A DNA stretch of 64,000 bases from Candidatus Rokuibacteriota bacterium (GCA_003220495.1 QHSP01000026.1:16925-80924); one strand, 5' to 3'; shown: positions 17,085 through 25,797, counted from the first letter of the stretch. The notes: a model not told the origin generated them from the letters alone. Numbers and translations are program-made.

Positions 17085-18137
17085 TCAGGACGGCAGGATG
17101 ACCGCCTTGCCTGTCGTCTGTGTGTCGAAGAGCTTGTAGGCTTCCTCCGCCTGCTCGAGCTTCCAGCGGTGCGTGAAGAGCTTCTCGACGTCCACGCTCT
17201 GGTCGGCGACGAACTCGGCGCATTCGGCCTGGCCTTGTTTCGAGAACGTCCAGGACCCGACGAGCGTCACCTGCCGGCGCAAGAGATCCGGGCTCACGTC
17301 GAGCGTCACCTGGCCGCGCTCGCCGACGAAGCAGGCCGTCCCCCACGAGCGCACCGCACGCACGGCCGCGGCGCGGGCGTCCGGTGCCGAGGAGGCGTCC
17401 AGCGTCTTGTGCGCGCCCTCGCCGTGCGTCAGGTCGCGAATCGCCGCCACCACATCGCCCGTTTTGGGATCGATCACCTCGTGCGCGCCGAACGCCTGGG
17501 CGAGCTTGCGCCGCTCGGGCGCCACGTCGATGGCGATGACCCGTGCGCCCATGGCGACGGCGAACTGCGTCGCCGACAGGCCCACCGGCCCCTGGCCGAA
17601 GATGGCGATCGTCTCTCCACCCTGCAGGTTGATCCGCTTCAAGGCGCCCCAGGCCGTGCCGGTGCCGCAAGCGATCGCCGCGCCGGTCACGAAGGAGAGC
17701 GAGTCCGGCAGCGGCACCAGGGTCGACACCGGCACCTTCATGTATTTCGCGTGGCCGCCGTGGCCGCCCGAGCCGTAGACCACCGTGCCCGCGAGACACA
17801 TCTGCGTCCATCCCGCCCGGCAATGCTTGCAGGTGCCGCAGCCGTCGTAATGGTGGTCCATCACGCGCTGGCCGACACGCGCCTCCTTCTCGGTGACACC
17901 CGCGCCCACCGCGGCGACGACGCCGCAGGGCTCGTGGCCGGCGATCATGCCGGCCGCCCGCTTGATGCCGCCGGTCACCGCCGCGCCCGGGTTGGCCGGG
18001 GCGCGATAATTGTGCAGGTCGCTGCCGCACATGCCCGAGGCCTTGATCTCGAGGATCACGTCCCTGGGGCCGGGTGTCGGATCGGGGAACTCTCTGAGCT
18101 CCAGCTTTCGGTCTCCGAGAAACACGACGCCTTTCAT
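17085..18137 (-). CDS. Zinc-dependent alcohol dehydrogenase family protein (MDR)
   Basis: A 350-residue medium-chain dehydrogenase/reductase. The catalytic zinc site is visible as C37-G-S-D and the GHE motif (GHEPCGVV). A structural zinc loop is partly kept around CGTCKHCRAGWTQMC. The Rossmann motif is GQGPVG, followed by an acidic residue (VIAID) that favours NAD over NADP. It oxidises a secondary or polyol-type alcohol; the substrate is unknown. ATG 18137 follows GGAGG by five bases. It is a single gene downstream of the luciferase-like gene on the same strand, with about 107 bases between. Confidence 0.87.
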   Translation of the reverse strand: MKGVVFLGDRKLELREFPDPTPGPRDVILEIKASGMCGSDLHNYRAPANPGAAVTGGIKRAAGMIAGHEPCGVVAAVGAGVTEKEARVGQRVMDHHYDGCGTCKHCRAGWTQMCLAGTVVYGSGGHGGHAKYMKVPVSTLVPLPDSLSFVTGAAIACGTGTAWGALKRINLQGGETIAIFGQGPVGLSATQFAVAMGARVIAIDVAPERRKLAQAFGAHEVIDPKTGDVVAAIRDLTHGEGAHKTLDASSAPDARAAAVRAVRSWGTACFVGERGQVTLDVSPDLLRRQVTLVGSWTFSKQGQAECAEFVADQSVDVEKLFTHRWKLEQAEEAYKLFDTQTTGKAVILPS

Positions 18138-18244
18138 CGCTGCCTCCGTGGCGACATTCTGCCAGATTCCTTGACCGCCGTGGGCCAGCGCACTCCGCTC
18201 TTGCGGCCTGCGCCGAGCCTTTCCGCGCGTGAGCCCCGGCTACT

Positions 18245-19117
18245 CTAGACGCCGTCGAGCACCGGCTTCATCTTCAAGACCGCGTCGATGTGGCCGCGTG
18301 GGCTGAGGCCTGCGCCCATCGTATTGACCGAGAGGTGCGTGGCGCCGAGGTCGCGCCACTCCCGGGCTCGCTTCGCCCACTCGCCTGGGCCGCCGATCCC
18401 ATAGGCGAATCGTCCCTCGATCCCCACGGCAGAGAGCGGGCGGCTCGCCTCCTTCATGTACGCGCGCACGCGATCGAGCGTGTGGCTCGCCTCGTCACCG
18501 GGCTGAAACTGAGGGAACCAGCCGTCGGAAATCTGGGCCACCCGCTTGAGCACGGGCTCGGCCATACCGCCCATCCATACCGGGATGGGGCGTTGCACGG
18601 GCAGAGGATTGATGCCGGCGCGGTCGAGGTGATGATACGAGCCCTTGAAGGTCACCACCGGCTCGGTCCAGAGCTTGCGCATGACGGCGATCTGCTCGCT
18701 GACGCGGCGGCCTCGCGTGTGGAAGTTCTCGTTCAGGGCCTCGTACTCGACATGGTTCCAGCCGATACCCACGCCGAGGCGCAGGCGCCCGCCGGTGAGA
18801 ACGTCCACCGCCGCGGCCTGCTTGGCCACCAGCGCAGTCTGGCGCTGGGGCAGAATCACGATGCCGGTGACGAGCTCGAGACGTTGAGTGCAGGCGCCCA
18901 GATAACCGAACAGAACGAAGACCTCGTGGAAGGGGCTTTCGTCGGTGTAGGGCGGGCGGCGGCCGAGCTTGTCGAAGCGCTCCAGCTTTCCGCCCAGCAC
19001 GTGGTCGAAGACGAGCAGGTGATCGTAGCCGGCGCTCTCGGCAGCCTGGGCGTAATCGCGGATCACCACAGGATCCGAGCCGATCTCCGTCTGGGGAAAC
19101 ACCACGCCGAGTTTCAT
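18245..19117 (-). CDS. LLM-class F420/FMN-dependent oxidoreductase
   Basis: A 290-residue luciferase-like TIM barrel. Motifs are the N-terminal KLGVVFPQTEIG, HLLVFDHV, RLELVTGIVILPQR and GGRLRLGVGIGWN. The shape matches the TIGR03619-type F420-dependent subgroup, but cofactor choice between F420 and FMN cannot be decided by eye. ATG 19117 follows GGAGGA by nine bases; a much longer frame upstream is read-through of the methyltransferase region and is not used. It is one of three luciferase-like genes in the window, typical of genomes rich in small-molecule oxidation. Confidence 0.85.
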   Translation of the reverse strand: MKLGVVFPQTEIGSDPVVIRDYAQAAESAGYDHLLVFDHVLGGKLERFDKLGRRPPYTDESPFHEVFVLFGYLGACTQRLELVTGIVILPQRQTALVAKQAAAVDVLTGGRLRLGVGIGWNHVEYEALNENFHTRGRRVSEQIAVMRKLWTEPVVTFKGSYHHLDRAGINPLPVQRPIPVWMGGMAEPVLKRVAQISDGWFPQFQPGDEASHTLDRVRAYMKEASRPLSAVGIEGRFAYGIGGPGEWAKRAREWRDLGATHLSVNTMGAGLSPRGHIDAVLKMKPVLDGV

Positions 19118-19160
19118 ATCGGGTTCTTCCTCCGTTGTCTGTTCGCGTCGTGCATCCTCA

Positions 19161-19985
19161 TCAGCGCCGGGCGACCACCACGCTGATGGGATAGAGACAG
19201 TAGTAGTCTGGATCGTCCAGGATGAACGTCGCCGACGCCGCCTCGCAGAGCGCGGAGCGCCGTGTCCAATCATCCGGGGCCAGGCGATCGCGCAGGCGCG
19301 GGCCCCAGTTGCGCTCGAAGACGACATGCTGGATGTAGTCGCGCGCGGCGTGGGGAAGCGGCGCCCGGCGCTCCAGCAGATACGTCCGGAAGCTCTCCAC
19401 GGACAGTCCGGCCGCGCGCAGTGACGCGAGGGTGCGCTGGCGGCGCTCCTCGAAGGAGAACTCACCGCTCTCGTGGCGGCTCCACTCCATCTCGGCCTGC
19501 CGCAGGCGACGCTCGAGGGCGGGATGACCGGGCAGGAACGCCCCGTGCAGGAGCTGGGACTCCTTCACGACGATCTGGCCACCCGGGCGCACGACGCGCG
19601 CAAACTCACCCAGCGCCCGGCCCGTCTCCTGGACGTGGTGGAGCACGTCGCCGCACCAGATCCAGTCGAACGACCCGTCGGGCGCGTCCAGCTTGGTGGC
19701 GTCACCCTCGCGGAACTCGAGGCGCGAGGCGAAGGGCTCGCGGCCGACCAGCGCGCGCGCCGCTTCCACGCGCTCCGCCGATGGCTCGATGCCCACCACG
19801 CGCCCTCGTGGCCCGATCGCCTCGGCGAGCCACCGGGCGAAGAGCCCGACGCCGCACCCGACGTCGAGGCCACGGGATCCCTCGGGCAAGCCGAGGTCCG
19901 CGATGAGGACGCGCGCCTCGGGCTCCTGGAAGAGATTCATGCGCTCCAGGGACTTCGTGAACGGCTCGGTCTCGGGCTGTGTCAT
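19161..19985 (-). CDS. Class I SAM-dependent methyltransferase
   Basis: A 274-residue methyltransferase with the canonical SAM-binding glycine loop LDVGCGVG (~residue 41), an acidic end of strand 2 (VVGIEPS), GDA (motif II) and WCGDVLHHV (motif post-II). The C-terminal half is helical and could be the substrate cap. The substrate is unknown. ATG overlaps the stop of the Gfo/Idh-like gene by four bases (ATGA), so the two act together, perhaps in modifying a sugar or secondary metabolite (inference). Confidence 0.85.
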   Translation of the reverse strand: MTQPETEPFTKSLERMNLFQEPEARVLIADLGLPEGSRGLDVGCGVGLFARWLAEAIGPRGRVVGIEPSAERVEAARALVGREPFASRLEFREGDATKLDAPDGSFDWIWCGDVLHHVQETGRALGEFARVVRPGGQIVVKESQLLHGAFLPGHPALERRLRQAEMEWSRHESGEFSFEERRQRTLASLRAAGLSVESFRTYLLERRAPLPHAARDYIQHVVFERNWGPRLRDRLAPDDWTRRSALCEAASATFILDDPDYYCLYPISVVVARR

Positions 19986-21238
19986 CGGAGCTCCCCCGTC
20001 CTGGCCGCGGCCTCGGCGAGCAGCGTGTACTTGGCCAGCGTGCGCTCGGCGAGCGCGGTGGGCCAGCAGTGATCGTCCACGATTCTCAGGAACTCGTCGA
20101 GGACCCGGGCGAAGTGTGTCTCGTGGCCTCCTTCGAGCTGGGGCGGCACGGTCACCTCGTACGTGTCCGAACCGGCGGACACGACCTCGAGGCCGGGGAG
20201 CTCGGCCTGCCACGCCGCGGCCATGTCGCGCAGCGCGCGCGCAACTCCGGCGGCATCGGTGCGGGGCTCGATGAACACTCTGCGGCGGTGGCCGGTGCGG
20301 GCGCTCTGCTCCAGACGGATGTCGGCACGAGTTCCGTGAGCGACGCTGTGGGAGGCGTCTCCCCCACCCGGCGACGGCGAGAGGTTCCAGCGCGTCGCGG
20401 CGCTCGCGACGACGCGACCGATCCGGTATGCGAGCTCGGCGTTGCATCGATAGCTGAGCGCGTCGCCGTCGACGAAGGGCTCGAGCTCCCGCGGGAACTC
20501 CGCCTCTCCGGTGATCCGCCGGAACGCGTCCGCGGGCACGCGCGTCGACCACGCGCGGGCCGAGAGGAGCGCCGGCGCCGCGGCATCGCCGTCCACGAGC
20601 CACTGCGCCTGGTCCACGACGTGGGTGGGAATGTCGACCGGACCACTCCCCTGCACGCGCACGTCGAAGAACCACCAGGGTCGTCTGAGGGGGGCGCCAT
20701 CCACGAGCTTCTCCAGATGGTGCACGCTCTCCTGCTCGATGGCCGGCCCGTCGTCATCGCGGAAGGCGCCGAAGAGCGCGGGAGCACCGACGAGCCTCTT
20801 GACCAGTCCGGCGGCGACGTCGTGACGCCCCGTCATGATCTCGGCGGCCAGCGGCCAGCCATCGAGGCTCGCCCGCACGTGCTCGAGGTCGGCCGGCGTC
20901 ACGAGCCACGGCTTGTCGGCAAGCACGTGGAAGCCTGATTCGTGCAGCCGTCGTATGGTGTGCGCCTTGCCCCCGTTCTTGCCCGCGAGGACCACCACGT
21001 CTCCACGTCGCTCGTCGACGAGCCGCCCGAGCGGGTCATCGGACGTCGTCACGACGAGCCGCCAGCGCGTGGGGTGTGGGGAGCGCCGGTTGAAGCGCTC
21101 GACGAGGGCGAGGAAGTCGCGCAGCTCGGCGCCCTCGCGCGCGTAGACGAACACCTCGTCGGCCGTGCGCGCCTGCGGCACGCGCAGGGTCAGCGCGGCG
21201 TGGAAGTGGCCCGGGTCGAGGAAGAGCAGCGCATGCAT
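19982..21238 (-). CDS. Gfo/Idh/MocA-like oxidoreductase
   Basis: A 418-residue protein with a C-terminal domain of the putative oxidoreductase type and an N-terminal Rossmann-like half. The family landmarks are the VVVLAGKNGGKAHTI helix, the HVLADKPW motif with the catalytic-type Lys of EKP-like sequences, and a central HVVDQAQW segment. The usual GxGxxG loop at the N-terminus is replaced by LDPGHFHAA, so nucleotide binding may be altered. It is translationally coupled to the methyltransferase gene downstream. Probable NAD(P)-linked sugar or polyol oxidoreductase; substrate unknown. Confidence 0.75.
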   Translation of the reverse strand: MHALLFLDPGHFHAALTLRVPQARTADEVFVYAREGAELRDFLALVERFNRRSPHPTRWRLVVTTSDDPLGRLVDERRGDVVVLAGKNGGKAHTIRRLHESGFHVLADKPWLVTPADLEHVRASLDGWPLAAEIMTGRHDVAAGLVKRLVGAPALFGAFRDDDGPAIEQESVHHLEKLVDGAPLRRPWWFFDVRVQGSGPVDIPTHVVDQAQWLVDGDAAAPALLSARAWSTRVPADAFRRITGEAEFPRELEPFVDGDALSYRCNAELAYRIGRVVASAATRWNLSPSPGGGDASHSVAHGTRADIRLEQSARTGHRRRVFIEPRTDAAGVARALRDMAAAWQAELPGLEVVSAGSDTYEVTVPPQLEGGHETHFARVLDEFLRIVDDHCWPTALAERTLAKYTLLAEAAARTGELR

Positions 21239-21365
21239 GGGTGCTCAGCGATGGTACCGCACCTGCAATCTCCTGCCTCGTCGACGAAGCCCGCGAGGTC
21301 GGCTACTGTGTGGCAGCGACTTCCTGGCGCTGACTTTCAGCCCGGGAAAGGAGGATGTAAATGCC

Positions 21366-21776
21366 ATGGCATATTGGCTCCTGAAGTCCGAGCCTGACGA
21401 ATGGTCGTGGGCCGAGCAGGTCGCGGAAGGGCGTGACGGGGCGGAGTGGACAGGCATCCGCAACTTCTCGGCCCAGCACAACCTGCGCGCCATGAAGAAG
21501 GGCGAGCAGGCGTTCTTCTATCACACCGGCAAGGAGCGCGCGATCGTCGGCATCGTCAGGGTGGTCGGGGAGGCGCATCCGGATTCGACCGACTCCGCCT
21601 GGCGCGCCGTCGACGTCGCCGCGGTGAAAAAGCTTCCGACACCAGTCGGCCTCGACCGGATCAAGGCGGACCGCCGCCTCGCCGGCATGGCGCTGGTCAG
21701 GCTCCCGCGTCTGTCGGTCCAGCCGGTTTCGGATTCCGAGTGGCGGATCCTCTGCGAGATGGGAGGGCTCGGCTGA
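21366..21776 (+). CDS. EVE-domain protein
   Basis: A 136-residue single EVE domain, a member of the PUA/YTH-like fold that binds modified bases in DNA or RNA. Family marks are YWLLKSEPDEWSW at the start, TGIRNFSAQHNLR, then FFYHTGKERAIVGI and a later DRRLAGMALVRLPRLSV. Length is normal for a stand-alone EVE protein. ATG 21366 is 11 bases after an AGGAGG, slightly long but the only fitting start. Bacterial EVE proteins are often linked to restriction or stress functions; nothing nearby supports a defence role here. Confidence 0.88.
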   Translation: MAYWLLKSEPDEWSWAEQVAEGRDGAEWTGIRNFSAQHNLRAMKKGEQAFFYHTGKERAIVGIVRVVGEAHPDSTDSAWRAVDVAAVKKLPTPVGLDRIKADRRLAGMALVRLPRLSVQPVSDSEWRILCEMGGLG

Positions 21777-21800
21777 ACCACGGGTAGACGAACGTGGTTC
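21775..21800. terminator. Inverted repeat between convergent genes
   Basis: Perfect 8-bp arms GAACCACG and CGTGGTTC with a 10-base loop, beginning at the EVE stop and ending 19 bases before the hydrolase stop on the other strand. There is no long T run, so it may be a bidirectional weak terminator. Confidence 0.4.
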
Positions 21801-21819
21801 GCGGGGTCACGCGGATGGG

Positions 21820-23046
21820 TCACTGGCGGCGGAAGAGCGGATCTTCCGGATACAGGGTGCGCGTCCACTTGAGGCCGATCCGTGACAGATCGCGCGCGAG
21901 CACGTCCTCGCCTTCCGGTCGCACACCGCGCTCGATCCAGGCGACGAGATCGTCGAAGGCGCGCTCGCGCGTCTCGCCGTCAAATCCACAGTGACTCGGC
22001 GCGCGGATCACGCGCTGCACCAGCAGGTGATCGGTGCCGGCCGCGACCGCCCGGCGCCGGTACGACTGCTCGAGGCTCAGCGGCACCCGGGCGTCGCCCG
22101 TCTCGTGTAGCGTGAGCAGCGGCGCCGTGAGTCGTCCGGTCCGTTCGGCGTACACCGGATTCGCGCTCGGCGACCGGGCGTCCTTGGCCGGACGCAGCCG
22201 CCGGACGCGCGCGTTGAGCTCGTTCTCGCCGAGCCCGAGGCCGGGATCGATCCGGTACCTGATGTGGAGGGTGCTGCCGGCGCGCCTGACGGGCGTCGGC
22301 TCCTTCTCCACGTCGGGGTCGCGGTGCGTCATGCTCATGAGGTAGTCGCGCTCGAGGCCCCGAACCCGGAGCGGAAGATCGTTGCCCGCCCCGTCGGCGC
22401 CCATCAGGTACTTCACGACGCTGTCGAACTGCCGTCCGCGCGCGGTATACGAGCCGGGCGTGCCGAGTGCCGGCACGACGCGCTCGTTCAGCAGCCGCGC
22501 GAAGGTCTGCCGGTCGCGCGCATCGAGCAACGCCACGCCGGCGATGAGCTCGGCCGCGGCGGTATAGGCCAGCAGGTAATCGGCGATGCCGATCCCGTCG
22601 ACGGCGCCGCACTCCGCCAGTCCGCCCTGGTAGAGGCCCGGCCGCAGCTCCAGCGATGCGACGACGACGTGCTCCCCTAGCGCCTGGCCGTAGATGATCG
22701 TCCACCGTGGCTGGCCGATCTCCTTGAGGAAGAGCTCGCGGAGCGCGACCAGATCCTCGATGAACAGGTGCGGCTGATACTCGCGCGCGCGAAAGCCGGA
22801 CGCGATCCAGGCGTGGCCTTGGGCGGCGATATGGCTTCCGATCGGCGGAGCCCCGACCGTGCCCGCGCCGGGACCGCGCTGGACCCCATGCGCGAAGACA
22901 ACGAGGCCGCCGCGCCAGTTCGCCGGCGCCTCGATGAGGTAGTCCGCGCCGCCGTGTAGGCCGCTTCGGCTGATCGCCGCGCGCGGCGGCTCGGCGCGCG
23001 ACGCGGCAGACCACGGCGCAGGCGGCACGAGGAGCGCGAGACCCAC
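21820..23046 (-). CDS. Secreted alpha/beta hydrolase-like protein
   Basis: A 408-residue protein with a hydrophobic N-terminus ending near ASRAEP, suggesting export. The core reads as an alpha/beta hydrolase: a strand LVVFAHGV with HG oxyanion turn, an elbow region IYGQALGEH where the usual nucleophile Ser is replaced by Gln (G-Q-A-L-G), and a C-terminal GDARVPL / SHCGFDG with the Asp and His. The missing Ser suggests an altered or lost catalytic residue. The start is unclear; the GTG at 23046 lacks a basic N-region, and the frame stays open upstream without a usual start codon. Function unknown. Confidence 0.6.
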   Translation of the reverse strand: MGLALLVPPAPWSAASRAEPPRAAISRSGLHGGADYLIEAPANWRGGLVVFAHGVQRGPGAGTVGAPPIGSHIAAQGHAWIASGFRAREYQPHLFIEDLVALRELFLKEIGQPRWTIIYGQALGEHVVVASLELRPGLYQGGLAECGAVDGIGIADYLLAYTAAAELIAGVALLDARDRQTFARLLNERVVPALGTPGSYTARGRQFDSVVKYLMGADGAGNDLPLRVRGLERDYLMSMTHRDPDVEKEPTPVRRAGSTLHIRYRIDPGLGLGENELNARVRRLRPAKDARSPSANPVYAERTGRLTAPLLTLHETGDARVPLSLEQSYRRRAVAAGTDHLLVQRVIRAPSHCGFDGETRERAFDDLVAWIERGVRPEGEDVLARDLSRIGLKWTRTLYPEDPLFRRQ

Positions 23047-23161
23047 GGTAAGCAGGGCGATGAGCGCGTGTTGCAGCGTCAGGCGGTCAATCCAGCGGTG
23101 CCGGGTAAACGAAGGGGGCGAGCGGCTGAGCCGACGACCTCTGGGCCGATGGCCCGAAAGG

Positions 23162-23377
23162 TCAGCGCCGGCGGAGATGGGAGGTCGACCGTCGCCAGCT
23201 CACGGGCTCGGATCGATCGATCACGTTCATCGCGGCGAGCTTTTTCTCTCCATGCGCCACCGCGGCGCCGATGGACGGGAAACGCTCGCGGGATTCGGCG
23301 ATCGTGTCGCCGGCATAGTTGACGATTCGCCAACGCCAATCGGCACTCCCCGCCGTGTTGACGGCCGCGACCTGCAT
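23162..23377 (-). CDS. Small conserved-looking hypothetical protein
   Basis: A 71-residue protein with an N-terminal aromatic strand (DWRWRIVNYAGD) and a helix with GAAVAHGEKKL. AAGGAG lies eight bases before the ATG, a strong ribosome site. The pattern recalls short uncharacterised proteins common in high-GC soil bacteria. No function can be given. Confidence 0.6.
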   Translation of the reverse strand: MQVAAVNTAGSADWRWRIVNYAGDTIAESRERFPSIGAAVAHGEKKLAAMNVIDRSEPVSWRRSTSHLRRR

Positions 23378-23450
23378 TTGCCCGTCTCCTTCCGGGGGCA
23401 GAGGGTGGCTGCGGGTGCCGCCCCGGCGCTTGCTGTCGCCCGCGGCGACG

Positions 23451-23666
23451 TCAGGGGGTCGACGTGCGCGTCACCATCAGCGTCTGACCGCAGACGGAAC
23501 AGCGCCCGTGTCCGCGGTCCATCGATGCAGACTCGCCATCGAGCGCATGCTGTACGTCGAGACGGCCGACGTGAAGCTCGACGGCAAGGCAGCCGTCACA
23601 GAAAGGCTGTCCATTCGCCTGTTGCAAGAATCCGGCGAGGGTATCCCGCAAGCCGCCCCTCAACAC
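23451..23666 (-). CDS. Small zinc-ribbon-like protein
   Basis: A 71-residue frame from a GTG with two CxxC pairs: FCDGC near residue 24 and CSVCG near residue 57. The first part (LRDTLAGFLQQANG) resembles a short helix-turn before a zinc finger. Paired CxxC knuckles suggest one bound zinc. The start is uncertain because the frame is open upstream without another start codon. Possible role in nucleic acid binding; not established. Confidence 0.5.
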   Translation of the reverse strand: MLRGGLRDTLAGFLQQANGQPFCDGCLAVELHVGRLDVQHALDGESASMDRGHGRCSVCGQTLMVTRTSTP

Positions 23667-23837
23667 GTTCGAGTCACCGCCTCGCTCAAATCTCTCGCCA
23701 TGCGCGCCGTCTCACCTTCGATGCTCTAAAGGCCGCCTGCCCGGAGGGCGGGGACGACTCCGAAGTGACCAGGTCATCGAGGGATGATGCAGAACGCGCG
23801 TAGTGTACCAGATCAGGCATCGGAGGGTCTGATAATC

Positions 23838-23870
23838 TATATGTGAGATATATGATATATATGCATTGAG
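23838..23870 (+). promoter_or_regulatory. AT-rich promoter/operator region of RHH gene
   Basis: A sharply AT-rich stretch in a GC-rich genome, with repeated GATATAT/ATATATG words, 13-45 bases before the ribbon-helix-helix gene. ATGATATA at 23852-23859 recurs inverted upstream of the RRM gene at 25992-25999. Candidate self-regulatory operator. Confidence 0.4.
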
Positions 23871-23882
23871 GTAATTGAACGA

Positions 23883-24179
23883 ATGTTCGAGAACGCGACG
23901 CGGGTTCTCATCATCCTGCCCCGGGATCTGGTCGATCGCGCGAGAGGTCTCGCCGGCCGCGCGACGATATCCATGAAGCTGCCGGTGAGCCTGCAGATCG
24001 TGCTTCGAGCGCTGATCGACGAGGGGTTGAAGCGGCCGACGAACCCTGACCTCCTGGCGAACGTGAGCCGCCAGGCCGAGACGGTCCGCCGGATTCGCCG
24101 CGAGGCGCGCCGCCGGCCGATGGCGCTGCAGGGGCCTCCCCACCGGGTAAGCCGGCAGCGATCGAGATCCGGCTCATGA
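23883..24179 (+). CDS. Ribbon-helix-helix-type regulator
   Basis: A 98-residue protein whose first 55 residues fit a ribbon-helix-helix DNA-binding fold: a short strand RVLIILPRDL, helix DRARGLAG, and a second helix VSLQIVLRALIDEGLKR. The C-terminal ~25 residues are very basic. The ATG is 12 bases downstream of an AT-rich repeat region that could be its operator. Its TGA overlaps the ATG of the desaturase gene (ATGA), so it is likely a co-expressed regulator of that enzyme. No toxin or antitoxin partner is seen. Confidence 0.6.
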   Translation: MFENATRVLIILPRDLVDRARGLAGRATISMKLPVSLQIVLRALIDEGLKRPTNPDLLANVSRQAETVRRIRREARRRPMALQGPPHRVSRQRSRSGS

Positions 24180-24931
24180 CCGCAGCGTGGGCCGTGCCGT
24201 TCGTCACTATCGCGCTGACCCAAACCGCCGTGATCGCGACATCCATCTACCTGCACCGGGCGCTGGCGCACCGGTCACTGGATCTACACCCGATCGCCGA
24301 TGTGGCGTTCCGGGTCGCACTGTGGTTGACGACGGGACAGTGCCGGCGGCAATGGGTGGCGGTTCATCGCAAGCACCACACCTTCACCGATCGGCCGGGA
24401 GATCCCCACAGCCCACGTCTGCTCGGCTTCTGGCGCGTCCAGCTCTTCAACGTCGCCTATTACATGCGGGAGGCGAGAAACGCCAAGACCCTGGAGGCGT
24501 TCGCCCCGGATCTCCAACCGGATCGGCTCGATCGGCTGCTTTTCTCGCGCGGGTACCTCGGCATCGGGATCGGACTGAGCCTGCTCTGTATGCTCATCGG
24601 GCTCTGGGCCGGCCTCATCGCCGGGCTCCTGCACGCGGGCCTCTATGTCTTCGTGATGGCGCCGCTCATCAATGCGCTCGGCCACTGGCGCGGCAGCAAG
24701 AACTTCGAGAACACCGCCTACAACTGGCGGCTCCTGGCCTGGATTACCGGGGGCGAGAGTCTTCACAACAACCATCACGCCCACCCCCGATCCGCGAAGT
24801 TCAGCGTACGCCGGTCAGAGTTCGATCCTTCGTGGCCGATCATCCGGTCGCTGGCAATGGCGGGCTTGCTGGTCATCTCGGGGCCGCCGGTCGCATGGGC
24901 GCGCGTCGCCGCGGGCCGGTGTACGCCGTGA
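24176..24931 (+). CDS. Acyl-CoA/fatty acid desaturase
   Basis: A 251-residue integral membrane di-iron desaturase. All three histidine boxes are present: HRALAH (H27-H32), HRKHH (H64-H68) and HNNHH (H197-H201), plus the extra His of NALGHW. Four hydrophobic helices are visible. It is likely a delta-9-type enzyme inserting a double bond into acyl chains of membrane lipids, needing an electron donor such as a ferredoxin. It is short against the ~300 residues of many relatives, with a short N-terminus. Coupling to the ribbon-helix-helix gene suggests regulated membrane fluidity. Confidence 0.88.
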   Translation: MTAAWAVPFVTIALTQTAVIATSIYLHRALAHRSLDLHPIADVAFRVALWLTTGQCRRQWVAVHRKHHTFTDRPGDPHSPRLLGFWRVQLFNVAYYMREARNAKTLEAFAPDLQPDRLDRLLFSRGYLGIGIGLSLLCMLIGLWAGLIAGLLHAGLYVFVMAPLINALGHWRGSKNFENTAYNWRLLAWITGGESLHNNHHAHPRSAKFSVRRSEFDPSWPIIRSLAMAGLLVISGPPVAWARVAAGRCTP

Positions 24932-24980
24932 ACGCCCTCGCCTTTTTCTACCGCGATCGTCCGCTTCCTCCGCGACTGCC

Positions 24981-25448
24981 ATGGCGCCGCCGCGACTGAT
25001 CGAACAGGCAGTGATGGCGACGGAGGTCAGCACTCGGGACTTTGCGTGGCCCGACTTCGACCGCTGGCAAGCCGCCTTTGCGGCCGCCCGGATCTTTCCG
25101 CCTCGGTGGGAGGGCCTCCACCGAGCCCCTCCGGCGCACACGCCTGAAGCGGAGGCGTACCGGCTCCGCAAACTCGGTCTGCTTGCCGAGTGGCTCGATA
25201 TGCTTGCCCGCCGGTCAACCGTGCATGCGCACTTCGCTCGTCAGGGGATCCGAGCCCGCGTCGAGCGCCAGGACAGGCGCCTGCCGTGCCCCGCGTGCGA
25301 CCCCCTCAATATGCGCGAGGTCGGGGCCCAGCTCGATGCGATGCCGCCCTTTCATCCGGGCTGCCGCTGCGTGGTCGTGGCGGTACCCATAGAGCCCGCC
25401 GGCCGACGCCGGAAATCATACGAGCGCCTGAGACCACGAATCGAGTGA
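24981..25448 (+). CDS. Unknown protein with phage head-protein-like C-terminal zinc motif
   Basis: A 155-residue soluble protein. The N-terminal half is helical (AWPDFDRWQAAFAAARI, then LLAEWLDMLARR). The last third reads C-P-A-C ... DAMPPFHPGCRC. The CxxC followed by a P-P-x-H-P-x-C-R-C block is the hallmark end of Mu gpF / SPP1 gp7-type minor head proteins. The resemblance is by eye and short. No other phage gene is nearby, so a domesticated or convergent zinc module is equally possible. An inner ATG at 25014 is an alternative start. Function unknown. Confidence 0.55.
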   Translation: MAPPRLIEQAVMATEVSTRDFAWPDFDRWQAAFAAARIFPPRWEGLHRAPPAHTPEAEAYRLRKLGLLAEWLDMLARRSTVHAHFARQGIRARVERQDRRLPCPACDPLNMREVGAQLDAMPPFHPGCRCVVVAVPIEPAGRRRKSYERLRPRIE

Positions 25449-25466
25449 GCGCGGGCGCGCCGCGCT
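25448..25466. terminator. Hairpin between convergent genes
   Basis: Perfect 7-bp arms AGCGCGG and CCGCGCT with a 5-base loop, overlapping both stop codons of the convergent genes. No T run follows. Confidence 0.4.
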
Positions 25467-25797
25467 AGAATCCCCGCTTTCGCATGCACACACGGTAGGC
25501 CGCGCGATACGCCGCGTCGGTCGCACCCTGGGCATCCATCCCGTGGATCTGAGGATCCTCCGACTGCGTGACGGCCCCTGTCGCTCCTGGCAGGACCGCT
25601 TTGGCATCACGCCCCCGGCGGGCGGTTGCCGCGTCAACTTCGTCTCTCGAGGTCGGGGAGGCGGACCGGTTCCGGTAGCCCTCCCGCGCTTCCTGGTTAC
25701 ACGCGCTCATGTCGCCGATGGTCGGGACATCAGCGTGAGCGATGACTGACGCCAGATGAAGAGCCACGCCGAGAATGATGGCGATGAGCTTCGCCAT
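25465..25797 (-). CDS. Small secreted hypothetical protein
   Basis: A 110-residue protein with a typical Sec signal peptide (hydrophobic residues 4-18, cleavage near AHA-DV at ~22). The mature part contains two Cys (DMSACNQEARE and YRVCMRKRGF) that could form one disulfide, and ends with a basic Arg/Lys tail. GGGAAG precedes the ATG. The SEDPQIHGMD-like segment looks conserved rather than random. Periplasmic; function unknown. Confidence 0.65.
   Translation of the reverse strand: MAKLIAIILGVALHLASVIAHADVPTIGDMSACNQEAREGYRNRSASPTSRDEVDAATARRGRDAKAVLPGATGAVTQSEDPQIHGMDAQGATDAAYRAAYRVCMRKRGF

Noticed and set aside
23838..23870. AT-rich repeats as a CRISPR leader or array
   Set aside because: Repeats are only 7-8 bases, without spacers or cas genes.
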